Shown here piece after piece: positions 18,901 to 38,588 of a stretch of 64,000 nucleotides of DNA. The DNA lies in assembly GCA_019636845.1 (NCBI GenBank), contig JAHBWV010000001.1, positions 1,550,001 through 1,614,000 of the forward strand. The letters run 5' to 3'. The notes beneath the pieces were generated by a model that saw only the letters and a program-made list of their open reading frames with translations, made no database searches and was not told the DNA's origin. Position 1 is the stretch's first letter; each line of letters starts with the position of its first letter. Made by a program: the position numbers and the translations under genes. Origin of the DNA: Phycisphaeraceae bacterium. Lineage in GTDB: Bacteria; Planctomycetota; Phycisphaerae; Phycisphaerales; UBA1924.

Positions 18901-19185
18901 GCCCTCACCTAGCAGACGAATGATGCGGTAGTGCCCTCTCAACTCCGGCAATACACTCCGAATGGCATGCTCTTGAGAATCCTCCTGCACCAACTGAGCA
19001 ACGATGCCCATGCCCCCGCCCCGGTCGTCGCTCTCCGCTGCATCTGCATCGAGCATGGCGACTACGCGGCGGACAACTTGAGCAGGAGCACCGGATGCAT
19101 CAAGGAATGCCCGTCGCTCGGCAGGGTGGAGCGACGAAGCCCTCTCGAAGAGCTCCATCGCCGACTTGTAGTCTCCGTGCTGCAT
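15961..19185 (-). CDS. Membrane-anchored Ser/Thr protein kinase with C-terminal WD40 propeller
   Basis: This 1074-residue protein combines a Hanks-type kinase with a sensor-like repeat domain. The glycine-rich loop GEGGSGAV is at 93-100, the ATP-binding Lys is Lys115 (VALKAL), the catalytic loop HRDLKPAN is at 209-216, DFG starts at Asp229, and the activation segment ends in MSPEQ. A single transmembrane helix lies at about 383-401, followed by a coiled-coil-like stretch. From about residue 500 to the end are WD40-type repeats, several with clear GH...W/F-D endings (for example VIRLWDPRDW and VRLWSLAERAEV). The topology predicts a cytoplasmic kinase and an extracytoplasmic propeller. The ECF sigma factor of the type often paired with such kinases is about 0.7 kb away on the same strand, separated by an opposite-strand globin gene. 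A signalling pair is plausible but not shown. Confidence 0.93.
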   Translation of the reverse strand: MQHGDYKSAMELFERASSLHPAERRAFLDASGAPAQVVRRVVAMLDADAAESDDRGGGMGIVAQLVQEDSQEHAIRSVLPELRGHYRIIRLLGEGGSGAVYEAEQTSPRRAVALKALRPGRTSHRALRRLEFEAQVLARLQHPAIAQVFEAGVADSEHPDQAFIAMELVRGVSLTAHARLKKLGLSERLNLFLEICAGVAHAHQRGIIHRDLKPANILVDEAGRPRILDFGVARVTDESFGIDASITQQGQIVGTLQYMSPEQAWGDPSAIDTRSDVYALGAILFELLTDRVPLELDGLPLAAALDRVRSDRPPLAGDLCPELRGDIETIIARAMDADRDRRYSSVTSLSDDIRNHLEGRPIEARRDSLSYVAFRVANRHRKSLGVAILALLALITFGVVSSVQSRENARLAESESLAHREVRIALEERTREKERADSTSESLRRSLSLSNIAVAHAAVFAGDRRGVRRALDACPDDLRAWEWSYLRRYIERSSTEVVAFAQGQLGLDSVGAGSLVVVSHGTAGLAVVDSALGTVVERSEHDGFIVAVAGARNGAVAIGDVRGLVTVKQSVSGAVAATIQSGVGHPRGLLFSDDATRLTVVGQTGVVEDWSIPSGEMIAAWRVPYEGMTLAISGPPQSDRLYLAGTYGVARLDRSSDAFEHLLTTDASVLSVDVDRDERFLAIGDDVRTVSVYQLNDMRSVFLYRGHGSRVIAVRLSPDGSHLATGSGDSTVRYFNISTGDEIERFLAHEATVTGLTFLGPDRLVSAGRDGFVRTWALSINARATSARWKRTDIAHLLPTHDGLFIAGEGPAFAKIDAESGVALWSDNSASHGLRLFETDRTVIGLTNDGRVTAWMAGEPAWSVDVGETAKGGLLRDHLLSITVDHRLITVDAASGRIVESIDFGDETPVGIAAGGDWRLVTCVSGRLMVVRNGRIDRVFDGHPDGAWCAATHPDGTLVATSGEDGVIRLWDPRDWSVAGTMGGDQLAILGLEFSPDGSRLATAGFDTTVRLWSLAERAEVLRLSGHVWAVQSVAFDAVSGSLYSGAADGVIRRWRVQDRWSWNATDVSPQSAP

Positions 19186-19321
19186 ACTGCCGGACGCTCC
19201 TGCGGGTTACCCCCAATACATCAGAATAATCGAGCGAAAGGCAAGGATCGGGTCAAGGGAGCCCGATGCGAAGTACGTTGAATCGTTGTACACTCTAACG
19301 ACATAGAAGGAGCTCCGAAGC

Positions 19322-19819
19322 ATGCCGCCGGTGAGTCTGCATCCCCTGTTCAGGGAAGATTCCCGCTCGGCTCTGCCCGGGATTGTCATCGATCGCGGGC
19401 TCATCGATCGTCTGAGTGCCTCCTTCAACGCTCTCCGGCCAGCGGCGGGGGATCTCGCCGCGGCCTTCTATCGGCGCTTGTTTGAGAAGGCACCGCACGT
19501 TCGGGATATGTTCACGCAGCCAATCGAGGTCCAGCAACAGAAACTGATCGCGTCACTCGAGACCATCGTTCAGTTTCTGACCGATCCCCCTGCTCAACGG
19601 GCCTTCCTTCGAGATCTTGGCAAGCGGCACGCGAACTACGGGGCGAGGCCGGAGCACTACAACCTCGTCATCGAAACATTTCTTGAGGCCATTGAGGAAG
19701 TCACCGGGGGCCTGCTCGATCCGATGGTCAAGAGCGAGTGGCGCATGGTCATGCGGCTCGTCAGCGACGCGATGATCGATGGTGCGATCCAATCCTCGCC
19801 GACAAACAAGACAGGGTGA
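19322..19819 (+). CDS. Single-domain bacterial globin
   Basis: This 165-residue protein is a classical three-over-three bacterial globin without a reductase domain. It has the PAAGDLAAAFYRRLFEKAP helix B/C region, a MFTQ turn, the proximal (F8) haem ligand His103 in KRHANYGA, and the conserved Arg-Pro-Glu-His-Tyr motif after it. Such globins bind O2 or NO; which applies here cannot be told from sequence. It is transcribed away from the kinase gene and converges with the ECF sigma gene, with 42 bases between the two stops. An AGAAGGAG ribosome-binding site precedes the ATG. The last ~10 residues are polar and variable. Confidence 0.92.
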   Translation: MPPVSLHPLFREDSRSALPGIVIDRGLIDRLSASFNALRPAAGDLAAAFYRRLFEKAPHVRDMFTQPIEVQQQKLIASLETIVQFLTDPPAQRAFLRDLGKRHANYGARPEHYNLVIETFLEAIEEVTGGLLDPMVKSEWRMVMRLVSDAMIDGAIQSSPTNKTG

Positions 19820-19861
19820 CCGCAATTCGGATTGCACTCGGAGTCAGACCGAGCCAGAGCG

Positions 19862-20422
19862 TCAGGTTTCTGAGAGCTCAGCCGCGAGCCATGCCCGTGC
19901 CGCTCGCCAATCGGCTTCAACGGTGCTCCTCGACACATCAAGGAGTTCGGCGACTTCTTCGACGCTCAGACCCCCGAAAAACCGGAGTTCCACGACTCTG
20001 TGCCTTCGCGGGTCCAGCTCGGCGAGTTTGCTGAGCGCATCGTCGAGGGCGACAATGTCCACCCCACCCTGCTCTGGTCCTTCGAGTTGTACAGTCTCAG
20101 CAGAGACCTTGTGTGCCTCGCCGCCTCGTCTGGCTGCTCGCTTGCGCCGGGCATGGTCGGTCAGAATCTGACGCATCGCCATCGAAGCAACCGCCATGAA
20201 ATGCGAGCGATTCTGGTACCCGTCCTCGGGCCGGATCAGGCGGACATATGCCTCGTGCACGAGGGCGGTCGGCTGGAGCGTGTGGGCCTTGCTCTGGGAA
20301 CTCATCGCCGCACCGGCCATCCGCCGAAGCTCGTCGTAAACAAAGGGAAGAAGCTGTTCGGCGGCCTCGCGATCGCCATCTGCGATCCGCTGGAGGACAA
20401 GGGTCACGTTTGCCGCGTCCAT
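19862..20422 (-). CDS. ECF RNA polymerase sigma factor (TIGR02999-like)
   Basis: This 186-residue sigma factor has region 2 in ELLPFVYDELRRMA through HEAYVRL to HFMAVASMAMRQILTDHAR. The region 4 helix-turn-helix is RVVELRFFGGLSVEEVAELL followed by SRSTVEADWRAARAWL. The Tyr-Asp-Glu-Leu-Arg and Thr-Leu-Gln-Pro-Thr-Ala-Leu-Val-His-Glu motifs are typical of the TIGR02999 ECF group, which is abundant in planctomycetes and often linked to Ser/Thr kinases rather than classical anti-sigma factors. The ATG at 20422 begins the conserved part; a longer in-frame extension upstream is low-complexity and unlikely to be coding. No anti-sigma gene adjoins it. The kinase-WD40 protein on the same strand is the likeliest regulatory partner, by inference. 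Confidence 0.92.
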   Translation of the reverse strand: MDAANVTLVLQRIADGDREAAEQLLPFVYDELRRMAGAAMSSQSKAHTLQPTALVHEAYVRLIRPEDGYQNRSHFMAVASMAMRQILTDHARRKRAARRGGEAHKVSAETVQLEGPEQGGVDIVALDDALSKLAELDPRRHRVVELRFFGGLSVEEVAELLDVSRSTVEADWRAARAWLAAELSET

Positions 20423-20597
20423 GCAGGGCTCCGATGCGGGGGGGGGGCCCCTCTGTGTGCTTTCAAGCTGATGGCAGTGGCATGATAACCGAGTCCAGGC
20501 GAGAAAAGTTGGACATTCTGGCCAAGGGGACGGCCTTCCTGCTGCGTTCATTGGAGAGGGACTGAACCACACGCACACCTCAAGGAAGGCACGGACC

Positions 20598-21299
20598 ATG
20601 AACTTCGCAAAGGACATCCTCTCACCTCGGTCTTTGGCAGGCGCACTCGTCGTCGCGGCGTGCTCGTCCTCCGCACTGGCGCAGGACAAGATCGACGGAA
20701 CTCGGAAATGGTCATGGGGCGAGAACATCGGCTGGATGAACTGGCGTGATGCCGGAGTCCACGGCGTTCGCGTCCATGACGGGTTTCTGTCCGGTCGGAT
20801 CTGGTCGGAGAACGTCGGCTGGATCTCTCTCGGAAACGGCACGCCGGCCGCCGCGGGTGGCGCAAGCTACGGCAACACCGACGGGTCCGACTATGGCGTG
20901 AACATCGCTTCGAATGGCGACCTCAGCGGGTTCGCCTGGGGCGAGAACATCGGCTGGATCAACTTCAGCATGTTCGACCACCTCGGTGCGATGGGGAAGC
21001 ATGCAAGACTCAATCTCAGCACACGTCGCTTCCAGGGATATGCCTGGGGCGAGAACGTCGGCTGGATCAATCTTGATGACTCGGGCAACTTCGTCGCTCT
21101 GCGCTGTGCGGCGGACTACAACGACGACGGAATCTCCGACATCGTCGACTTCCTCGACTTCATGGACGACTTTGCCGCTTGCGACGGGAACGGGATGCCC
21201 TGTGGCCAGTGGGGCGATCCCGATCTGATGCCCGACCAGTTTGTCGACATCGTCGACTTCCTTGAGTTCATGCAGGTCTTCGCTGAGGGTTGTGCCTGA
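20598..21299 (+). CDS. Secreted protein with four WGEN(I/V)GW repeats and C-terminal dockerin-like domain
   Basis: The 233-residue protein begins with a signal peptide ending near Ala-Leu-Ala-Gln at residue 29. The motif Trp-Gly/Ser-Glu-Asn-Ile/Val-Gly-Trp occurs at about residues 40, 69, 114 and 150, each followed by a short beta segment. This is the WxENxGW beta-repeat pattern seen in uncharacterised secreted proteins. The C-terminus carries two dockerin/EF-hand-like units, one with Asp-Tyr-Asn-Asp-Asp-Gly and DIVDFLDFM, the other with VDIVDFLEFM, which suggests calcium-dependent attachment. It is transcribed divergently from the sigma factor. A terminator hairpin follows. Function beyond export and anchoring is unknown. 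Confidence 0.85.
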   Translation: MNFAKDILSPRSLAGALVVAACSSSALAQDKIDGTRKWSWGENIGWMNWRDAGVHGVRVHDGFLSGRIWSENVGWISLGNGTPAAAGGASYGNTDGSDYGVNIASNGDLSGFAWGENIGWINFSMFDHLGAMGKHARLNLSTRRFQGYAWGENVGWINLDDSGNFVALRCAADYNDDGISDIVDFLDFMDDFAACDGNGMPCGQWGDPDLMPDQFVDIVDFLEFMQVFAEGCA

Positions 21300-21326
21300 G
21301 CAGTGACGCATGAGTCAGAGAATCAG

Positions 21327-21359
21327 GCCGGGCTCGCTGCGAGGGGCGGGCCCGGCTTT
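21327..21359 (+). terminator. Terminator after the secreted dockerin-like gene
   Basis: GCCGGGC at 21327-21333 pairs with GCCCGGC at 21350-21356 and is followed by TTT. It lies 28 bases after the stop codon. The T-run is short, so efficiency is uncertain. Confidence 0.65.
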
Positions 21360-21582
21360 CTCTGGACCCATAATCAAGCGTTGTTAGCAGACGCCATGTA
21401 GATCAAAGTTCGTTTAGTTCGTGCCGAATCCATTGATCTGATTCAGGAGTAGTCACTAGACTATTGACCGCGCGTAAGGGATCCGAGGAGGGAACCCGAC
21501 GCGGTAGACGCAACTTCAGGACACGCCTTGGAGGTCTCGGCGGCTGATGCTTGCTCCTTGTCTCGACTGAGGTGAGAAAGAA

Positions 21583-21954
21583 ATGCTCCGAAAGATCCTG
21601 CACTCAAAGATCCATCGTGCGCGCGTGACTTCTGCCCGGCTCGACTATGTCGGGTCGATCACGATCGATGCGGACATCCTCGATGCCGTCGGGCTTCGGG
21701 CCAACGATGCCGTGGTCATCGCCAACTGCGACAACGGCGAACGCTTCGAGACCTACGTCTTCCGTGGCGAGCGTGGATCCAAGCAGATCATCATCAACGG
21801 TGCCGCCGCCCGCCTTGCCGGCGAAGGCCACACCGTGATCATCATGCACTACGCATTCGCATCGGAAGACGAGTACCGCGCCCACAAGCCCGCGGTCGCG
21901 CTCATGCGTCCCGACAACACGATCGAAGAGATCATCCACTACGACAATCGATGA
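21583..21954 (+). CDS. panD: Aspartate 1-decarboxylase (beta-alanine synthesis)
   Basis: PanD converts L-aspartate to beta-alanine, normally for pantothenate and coenzyme A. The 123-residue proenzyme has Lys9 in the HSKIHRARVT motif and the self-cleavage site Gly24-Ser25 in YVGSITID, which generates the pyruvoyl cofactor. The NGAAARL motif of the active site is also present. A GAGG-type ribosome-binding site precedes ATG 21583. No panB or panC is nearby. Instead, the gene is 85 bases upstream of an NRPS operon whose last adenylation domain carries a beta-alanine-type pocket and which ends in a phosphopantetheinyl transferase. Both observations suggest that this copy serves the NRPS, as monomer source and possibly for CoA/phosphopantetheine. 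Whether a second panD exists elsewhere cannot be seen. Confidence 0.96.
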   Translation: MLRKILHSKIHRARVTSARLDYVGSITIDADILDAVGLRANDAVVIANCDNGERFETYVFRGERGSKQIIINGAAARLAGEGHTVIIMHYAFASEDEYRAHKPAVALMRPDNTIEEIIHYDNR

Positions 21955-22039
21955 GCCCTTCGCCCGTGGCCATGCCCGGACGGAATGCACTCGCCTTAGC
22001 GGTCGTCCACGTCTCGACATTTCAGCCGAGGGAATCCCC

Positions 22040-30145
<8,106 letters not shown>

Positions 30146-30189
30146 TGCAACGCGATCATGTAGAATGCTCCGCACCGTGAGGGTTCCGC

Positions 30190-34241
<4,052 letters not shown>

Positions 34242-34245
<4 letters not shown>

Positions 34246-34925
34246 CGGCGACGCTCGCTGGTGTCAGTGAGCTCGAATGCGCCTCCGGCCCTCCCGACCT
34301 GCGCATCTTCCTTGCCGACATGCGACTCCTGCCCGAAGCAACCTCGCTCCAGGCGGATATCGACGATGCCGAACGCCTCCGTGCGGCTACATTCCGCAGC
34401 CCTGACGCACGCGACTCATACATCCGAAGGCGATGGCTGCGGCGAGTCCTCATCGCGCGCGGGCACGACCTGAACCCCGCTCATATCCGCATCGAATCAG
34501 ATCGTCTGGGCCGTCCCCGGGTCATGGGGCCTGATCAGATCAGTTCTCTCGAGATATCGACCTCCAGCGCGGGGCATCTCGCTCTCATCGCATGGCGCCG
34601 GGATCTCCCGCTCGGCGTCGATATCGCGCGCCTTGATCCCGACCAGGCATCCCCCGCCGCGGCCGCAGTCTTCATGTCACCGGATGAACTCCGCACGTGG
34701 CACGACGGCGACGCGCTCGGGTTCTTCCGACTCTGGTCGCGCAAAGAGGCCGCGCTCAAAGCGATCGGCACCGGTTTCGCGACCGACCCGCCGACCGTGA
34801 GCGTCATCGGTCCGACGCTCGTCGCGCACGCCGCACCGCTGCCACGCACCATCGAACTCCACGACCTTCCAGCTCCGTCTGGCTACGTCGGAGCAGTTGC
34901 ACTCGGGCAAAACCAGCCCCGTTGA
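34242..34925 (+). CDS. Sfp-type 4'-phosphopantetheinyl transferase
   Basis: This enzyme moves the phosphopantetheine arm from CoA to the Ser of carrier proteins. The 227-residue length fits the Sfp/Gsp class. The magnesium-binding and catalytic motifs are LGVDIARL near residue 125 and FFRLWSRKEAALKAIGTGF near residue 165. An N-terminal RRRWLRRVLIARG motif matches the P-loop region of the family. It overlaps the terminal NRPS gene by four bases, so its substrates are most likely the three PCP domains of this cluster (Ser1106 and Ser2183 of the first protein, Ser1026 of the second). Confidence 0.93.
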
Positions 34926-34964
34926 ACACACGCCCGTTCATGCCGCTCCCGCATACGATCGCTC

Positions 34965-36587
34965 ATGCGGACGTCTCCAGCAGAATCCAGCCAATCTCCC
35001 AGGTTCGGCAGCTCCTCAACAGTCAATGTGCTCCTGCTCGGCACAGGTGGCCGCGAGCACGCGCTCGCCCTCAAACTCCGCCAATCTCCGCGTCTCGGCA
35101 CGCTCCACGTCCAGCCCGATGCGAACGCGGGTCTTCTCTCGCTCGGCACGCCCGTCGATGTTCCCGTCAGCATTCGTGAGATCTACCGCCTCATTCAATA
35201 CTGCGACAAGCACACCATCGGCCTCGTCGTCATCGGGCCTGAGCAACCCCTTGCCGACGGCTTCGCGGATCGGCTCGCCTCACCGACGCGTCACGTCTTC
35301 GGCCCCTCGGCCGCGGGTGCCCGGCTCGAAGCCGACAAGGCCTACGCGAAGGAGCTGATGCGTGCCGCCGCGGTCCCCACCGCCGAAGCCCGCGCCTTTA
35401 CAGACGCCGACGCAGCCATCGCCGCGATCGAGGCCTCCTGCCTCGCAGACGATCGATTCCTGCAGATGCGAGACCTTCAAACCCGCGTCGAGCGTGCCCC
35501 GATGCTCCGACGCGCGATCGACGCCCTCCGCCGAATCGGCGATGCCGCCCTCGCACGGACGACCTACGCAGCCGCAGACATGACGCTCCTCAAGGACATC
35601 CTCTCATCATCCAAAGGACAGGGACGCGCGTCGAATCCGCTCCCCAGCGAGCAGAACCTGAAGGAGCTCGCCGTCTCCATCGCCAGACTCTACGCCCTCG
35701 ATCTCCCGTCACTCCCGGTCATCAAGGCGTGCGGCCTGGCCGCTGGCAAGGGCGTGGTCGTCCCCCGCACACTCGCCGAGGCCGCAGAGGCGATCGACCA
35801 GATCATGCGCCGACGCATCTTCGGCGATGCGGGCGCAACGGTGCTCATCGAAGAGAAACTCAAGGGGCGAGAGGTCAGCGTGCTCGCCATCACCGACGGG
35901 CGATCGATCCTCGTCCTCCCGCCCTGCCAGGACCACAAACGCCTGCTGGACGAAGACGACGGGCCGAACACCGGCGGCATGGGTGCCTACTGCCCCTCGG
36001 ACGCGCTCGACGACGCCATGATGTCCCGTGTTGAGCGCGATGTCCTCGTGCCGATCCTCGATGTCATGCGCCGCGAAGGAATCGAGTACAAGGGCGTCCT
36101 GTACGCGGGACTGATGCTCACCCACGCCGGCCCCAAAGTGCTCGAGTTCAACTGCCGCTTCGGCGATCCAGAGTGCCAGCCGCTCATGGCGCGCCTCGAG
36201 AGCGACCTCATCGAGATCATGCTCGCGACCTGCGAGGGCCGGCTCGCCGATGCCGATGTCCGCTGGACCGACCTCCACGCCTGCTCGGTCGTCATCGCAA
36301 GCCCCGGCTACCCGGTCAAGCCCCGCGTCGGTGCCGCGATCTCCGGCATCGAGGACGCTTCAAGCATCGACGGTGTCTGCGTGATTCACGCCGCAACCAG
36401 GAGAGAATCCGACGGCACGCTCATCACCACCGGAGGGCGTGTGCTCGCCGTCACCGCGCTCGGCGCGTCCTTGGAAGACGCTCGCCGACGCGCATACGAC
36501 GGGTGCGCCAGAATCCGCTTCGATGGAATGCACTACCGACGCGACATCGGCTCGCAACCACTCGTCGCCGCACGCTCGCAATCCTGA
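34965..36587 (+). CDS. purD: Phosphoribosylamine-glycine ligase (PurD) with a central insertion
   Basis: PurD catalyses the second step of purine synthesis, joining glycine to phosphoribosylamine with ATP. Visible motifs are LLLGTGGREHALA, VIGPEQPLADGFAD, GLAAGKGVVVP (ATP-grasp lysine loop), EEKLKGREVSV, DHKRL followed by GPNTGGMGAYCP, and LEFNCRFGDPE. The protein has 540 residues against about 430 normally. The excess is a helical, charged insertion of about 90 residues (roughly 145-235) just before the ATP-grasp loop, where the usual Asp after Lys-Ala is also Cys. ATG 34965 gives a ~20-residue Ser-rich leader; a GTG at 35031 is a possible alternative. It lies 39 bases after the phosphopantetheinyl transferase and may be read through from the NRPS operon, although it is a housekeeping enzyme. 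Confidence 0.9.
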   Translation: MRTSPAESSQSPRFGSSSTVNVLLLGTGGREHALALKLRQSPRLGTLHVQPDANAGLLSLGTPVDVPVSIREIYRLIQYCDKHTIGLVVIGPEQPLADGFADRLASPTRHVFGPSAAGARLEADKAYAKELMRAAAVPTAEARAFTDADAAIAAIEASCLADDRFLQMRDLQTRVERAPMLRRAIDALRRIGDAALARTTYAAADMTLLKDILSSSKGQGRASNPLPSEQNLKELAVSIARLYALDLPSLPVIKACGLAAGKGVVVPRTLAEAAEAIDQIMRRRIFGDAGATVLIEEKLKGREVSVLAITDGRSILVLPPCQDHKRLLDEDDGPNTGGMGAYCPSDALDDAMMSRVERDVLVPILDVMRREGIEYKGVLYAGLMLTHAGPKVLEFNCRFGDPECQPLMARLESDLIEIMLATCEGRLADADVRWTDLHACSVVIASPGYPVKPRVGAAISGIEDASSIDGVCVIHAATRRESDGTLITTGGRVLAVTALGASLEDARRRAYDGCARIRFDGMHYRRDIGSQPLVAARSQS

Positions 36588-36636
36588 ACGTACATCCCCC
36601 CGACAGTCTCAACAACGTATCCCAGGGAGCATCCCC

Positions 36637-37206
36637 ATGTCAGTTCTGGTCGGGCACGCCGAAGGTCTCGCGCCGCGCCACCCCGGTTCCCTTCTGATGC
36701 TCCTCGTGCTGCTCGTGGCCCTGGTTCTTCCCTCATGCCAGTCGCGGGATGTCCCCGCGCCGGACGCGTCCCCATCCGCGTCGAGCGAGCCCGCGCCCGC
36801 CCATGAGGTCGATCCGGACTCCGACGAGCCGCAAGCGACCGACGCGCCCGAAGCACCCCGACGCAAGGGGACCCGCATCGTCGGAGGCATCCCGCCGATC
36901 CGGCGCGCCGATCTTGTCTCGACCCTCACCGTTCCCGGGGCGCAGCGCTTTCTTCTCGGCGGCGGCCAGCCCTCATCCTTCTTCTGCGATGTCGAGAACA
37001 CCGGCGACACCGAGGTGCTCATCTCCGCCTCACGTGGACCCGGCACGACCGTCGTCGCCCGCCTCTCCCCCGGCGACAGCGCGTCCCACCGCTTCCAACC
37101 GACCGAAACCGCGATCGTCGCCAACCTCAGCCCCGTCGAGCCCGCGAAGGTCCGCCTCCGCGTCTGGGGCGACACAAATCTCCAGATGCGCTACGAGCCG
37201 CGCTGA
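36637..37206 (+). CDS. Putative lipoprotein of unknown function
   Basis: The ATG at 36637 follows an AGGGAG ribosome-binding site. A hydrophobic signal (LLMLLVLLVALVLPSC) ends in a lipobox with Cys at about residue 29, predicting signal peptidase II processing and lipid anchoring. A Pro/Ala/Asp-rich linker of about 40 residues follows, then a ~100-residue beta-rich domain with FFCDVENTGDTEVLISAS, reminiscent of an immunoglobulin-like fold. I recognise no specific family. It stands alone, with a convergent RidA-family gene 28 bases downstream. Confidence 0.75.
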   Translation: MSVLVGHAEGLAPRHPGSLLMLLVLLVALVLPSCQSRDVPAPDASPSASSEPAPAHEVDPDSDEPQATDAPEAPRRKGTRIVGGIPPIRRADLVSTLTVPGAQRFLLGGGQPSSFFCDVENTGDTEVLISASRGPGTTVVARLSPGDSASHRFQPTETAIVANLSPVEPAKVRLRVWGDTNLQMRYEPR

Positions 37207-37234
37207 AGCCCTCACCTCCACCCCCACACGCCGC

Positions 37235-37735
37235 TCACGCTATCGCCTCGATCGTGAACTCGATCTCAACCGGCGCACCCAGCGGCAGATCATTCGTGCC
37301 CACAGCCGCACGCGCGTGACGCCCCGCCTCGCCGAACACATCCAGCATCAACTGGCTCGCGCCATTCGCGATCCTGGGCTGATCATGGAATCCCGCATCG
37401 CACGCGACAAACACCCCCAGCCGCACAACTCTGGCCACGCTGTCGAGCGAGCCGAGCGCCTCCCGGATCACCGCCAGCCCGTTGATCGCACACTGCCGGG
37501 CACACGCGATCCCATCCTCGATCGAAACCTCCACCCCCACACGCCCCTGGTGCAGCAGCCGTCCCTCGCGCATCGGGATCTGACCCGCAACAAACAGCAA
37601 CGCGCCGCTCCGCACCGCCGGGACATACGCCGCCACCGGCTTCGGTGCCGCCGGCAACGTGATCCCAAGTTCGACCAGACGCCTCTCCGGCGTCCCGGTG
37701 CCGCTTCCAATGGTCTCTGACGCGGGCTGGCTCAT
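37235..37735 (-). CDS. RidA/YjgF/UK114 family protein
   Basis: Rid proteins hydrolyse reactive enamine/imine intermediates released by PLP enzymes. The protein has SGALLFVAGQIPMREG, the VRLGVFVAC strand, and the C-terminal RAAVGTNDLPLGAPVEIEF motif containing the conserved Arg that binds the substrate carboxylate. ATG 37735 is selected for its AGGAGA ribosome-binding site. At 166 residues it is longer than canonical RidA (about 130), with an N-terminal extension starting MSQPASE, as in the YjgH/Rid-like subgroups. Its exact substrate is unknown. Confidence 0.9.
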   Translation of the reverse strand: MSQPASETIGSGTGTPERRLVELGITLPAAPKPVAAYVPAVRSGALLFVAGQIPMREGRLLHQGRVGVEVSIEDGIACARQCAINGLAVIREALGSLDSVARVVRLGVFVACDAGFHDQPRIANGASQLMLDVFGEAGRHARAAVGTNDLPLGAPVEIEFTIEAIA

Positions 37736-38033
37736 CGCTCGTTCTCCTGGCAGGCGCTTCGACGCACCTTCTGCACAAGGGCAATACGTCCTCATTCGGC
37801 AAGGGCCACACAGCCCAACGTCACGTCCTCTTCAGCCCAGCGTCTCAGGTGGCGGCCATTCCAGCCGCTTCCCATCCCCGCCTCCTGCGGCTTCCAATCA
37901 CGGACGTCGCGTTCAGAATACCCAGCACCGCACTCCCCAGCACCCGCACCACCTTTGCCAAACCTAGTCCTGTTCATTCGTCATCGGTACGGTGCTGTCA
38001 CGAAGGCGTCTTCGCGGCTGGTGCAGGTGGTAA

Positions 38034-38090
38034 GTGGGGGGGATGGCGGTGGGGCGGCTGGCGTGGGGGGGGGGTGGGGGGTGGTGGGGC
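38034..38090 (+). repeat. G-run cluster (potential G-quadruplex)
   Basis: The plus strand holds at least six runs of four or more G within about 57 bases, including runs of ten and six, with very short spacers. The tract could fold as a G-quadruplex or cause replication or sequencing slippage. It lies in the intergenic region upstream of the prepilin promoter candidate. Confidence 0.7.
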
Positions 38091-38138
38091 GAACTCCCGA
38101 TTCTTCATCGAAATTCGTGCAGTCGGAACCTGCCCCCC

Positions 38139-38166
38139 TTGACACGCGAAAGGAACGTTGTAGGTT
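38139..38166 (+). promoter_or_regulatory. Candidate sigma70-type promoter for the first prepilin gene
   Basis: A perfect TTGACA at 38139-38144 is followed by a 16-base spacer and TAGGTT at 38161-38166, overlapping a TTATAT. The -35 match is exact and the -10 match weak. If real, it would give a leader of about 410 bases before the prepilin ATG. Confidence 0.4.
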
Positions 38167-38588
38167 ATATGGGCCGTCAGGATGCGCAATCCCGGCGGCT
38201 GGCTGGCGACTGGTCCTGTGCATGAACCATTCATGCCCTCATTCGCGGTCGTTTGACCGCCCCCGTGATAATCGCACGGGCCAACACGCAGCCGACATCC
38301 CGTTGATCGACCCGCGAAGGTCCACGCACCGCCGACACTTGTCGCGTGCGGCTTCCCGCTTCGATCGAATCCGGTTCACGAGCCGCACACGGGCTCGCCG
38401 CAGCGTCACACAGACGCTCGCACACGGATGTTGGTTCCTTTGAGGTATTCCGTGAGTTGAAGCAGGTCTGTAGCCCGGTTGAGGGCCCACGCGGCGTCCT
38501 CCTCACGACGGGCGATTCGGTTCAATTCGCGTCCGGGGTGTTCCCGGCGTGTGCTCTGGTTCATTCGTACATACGGAGTGAAGCCAAC

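Larger units (their letters stand above)
37736..38588. other. Long intergenic region with G-rich tract and candidate promoter
   Basis: About 850 bases without a supported gene separate the divergently oriented RidA and prepilin genes. The first ~300 bases are C/A-rich with no recognisable signal. A G-rich tract lies at 38034-38090 and a candidate promoter at 38139-38166. The remaining ~420 bases up to the prepilin start would form a long 5' leader. Short open frames inside it encode nothing recognisable. Confidence 0.6.

Noticed and set aside
34965-36587. PurD-like ATP-grasp protein as a peptide ligase of the NRPS cluster.
   Set aside because: All standard PurD motifs, including the phosphoribosylamine-binding N-terminus, are present, so a housekeeping role is the simpler reading despite the insertion.
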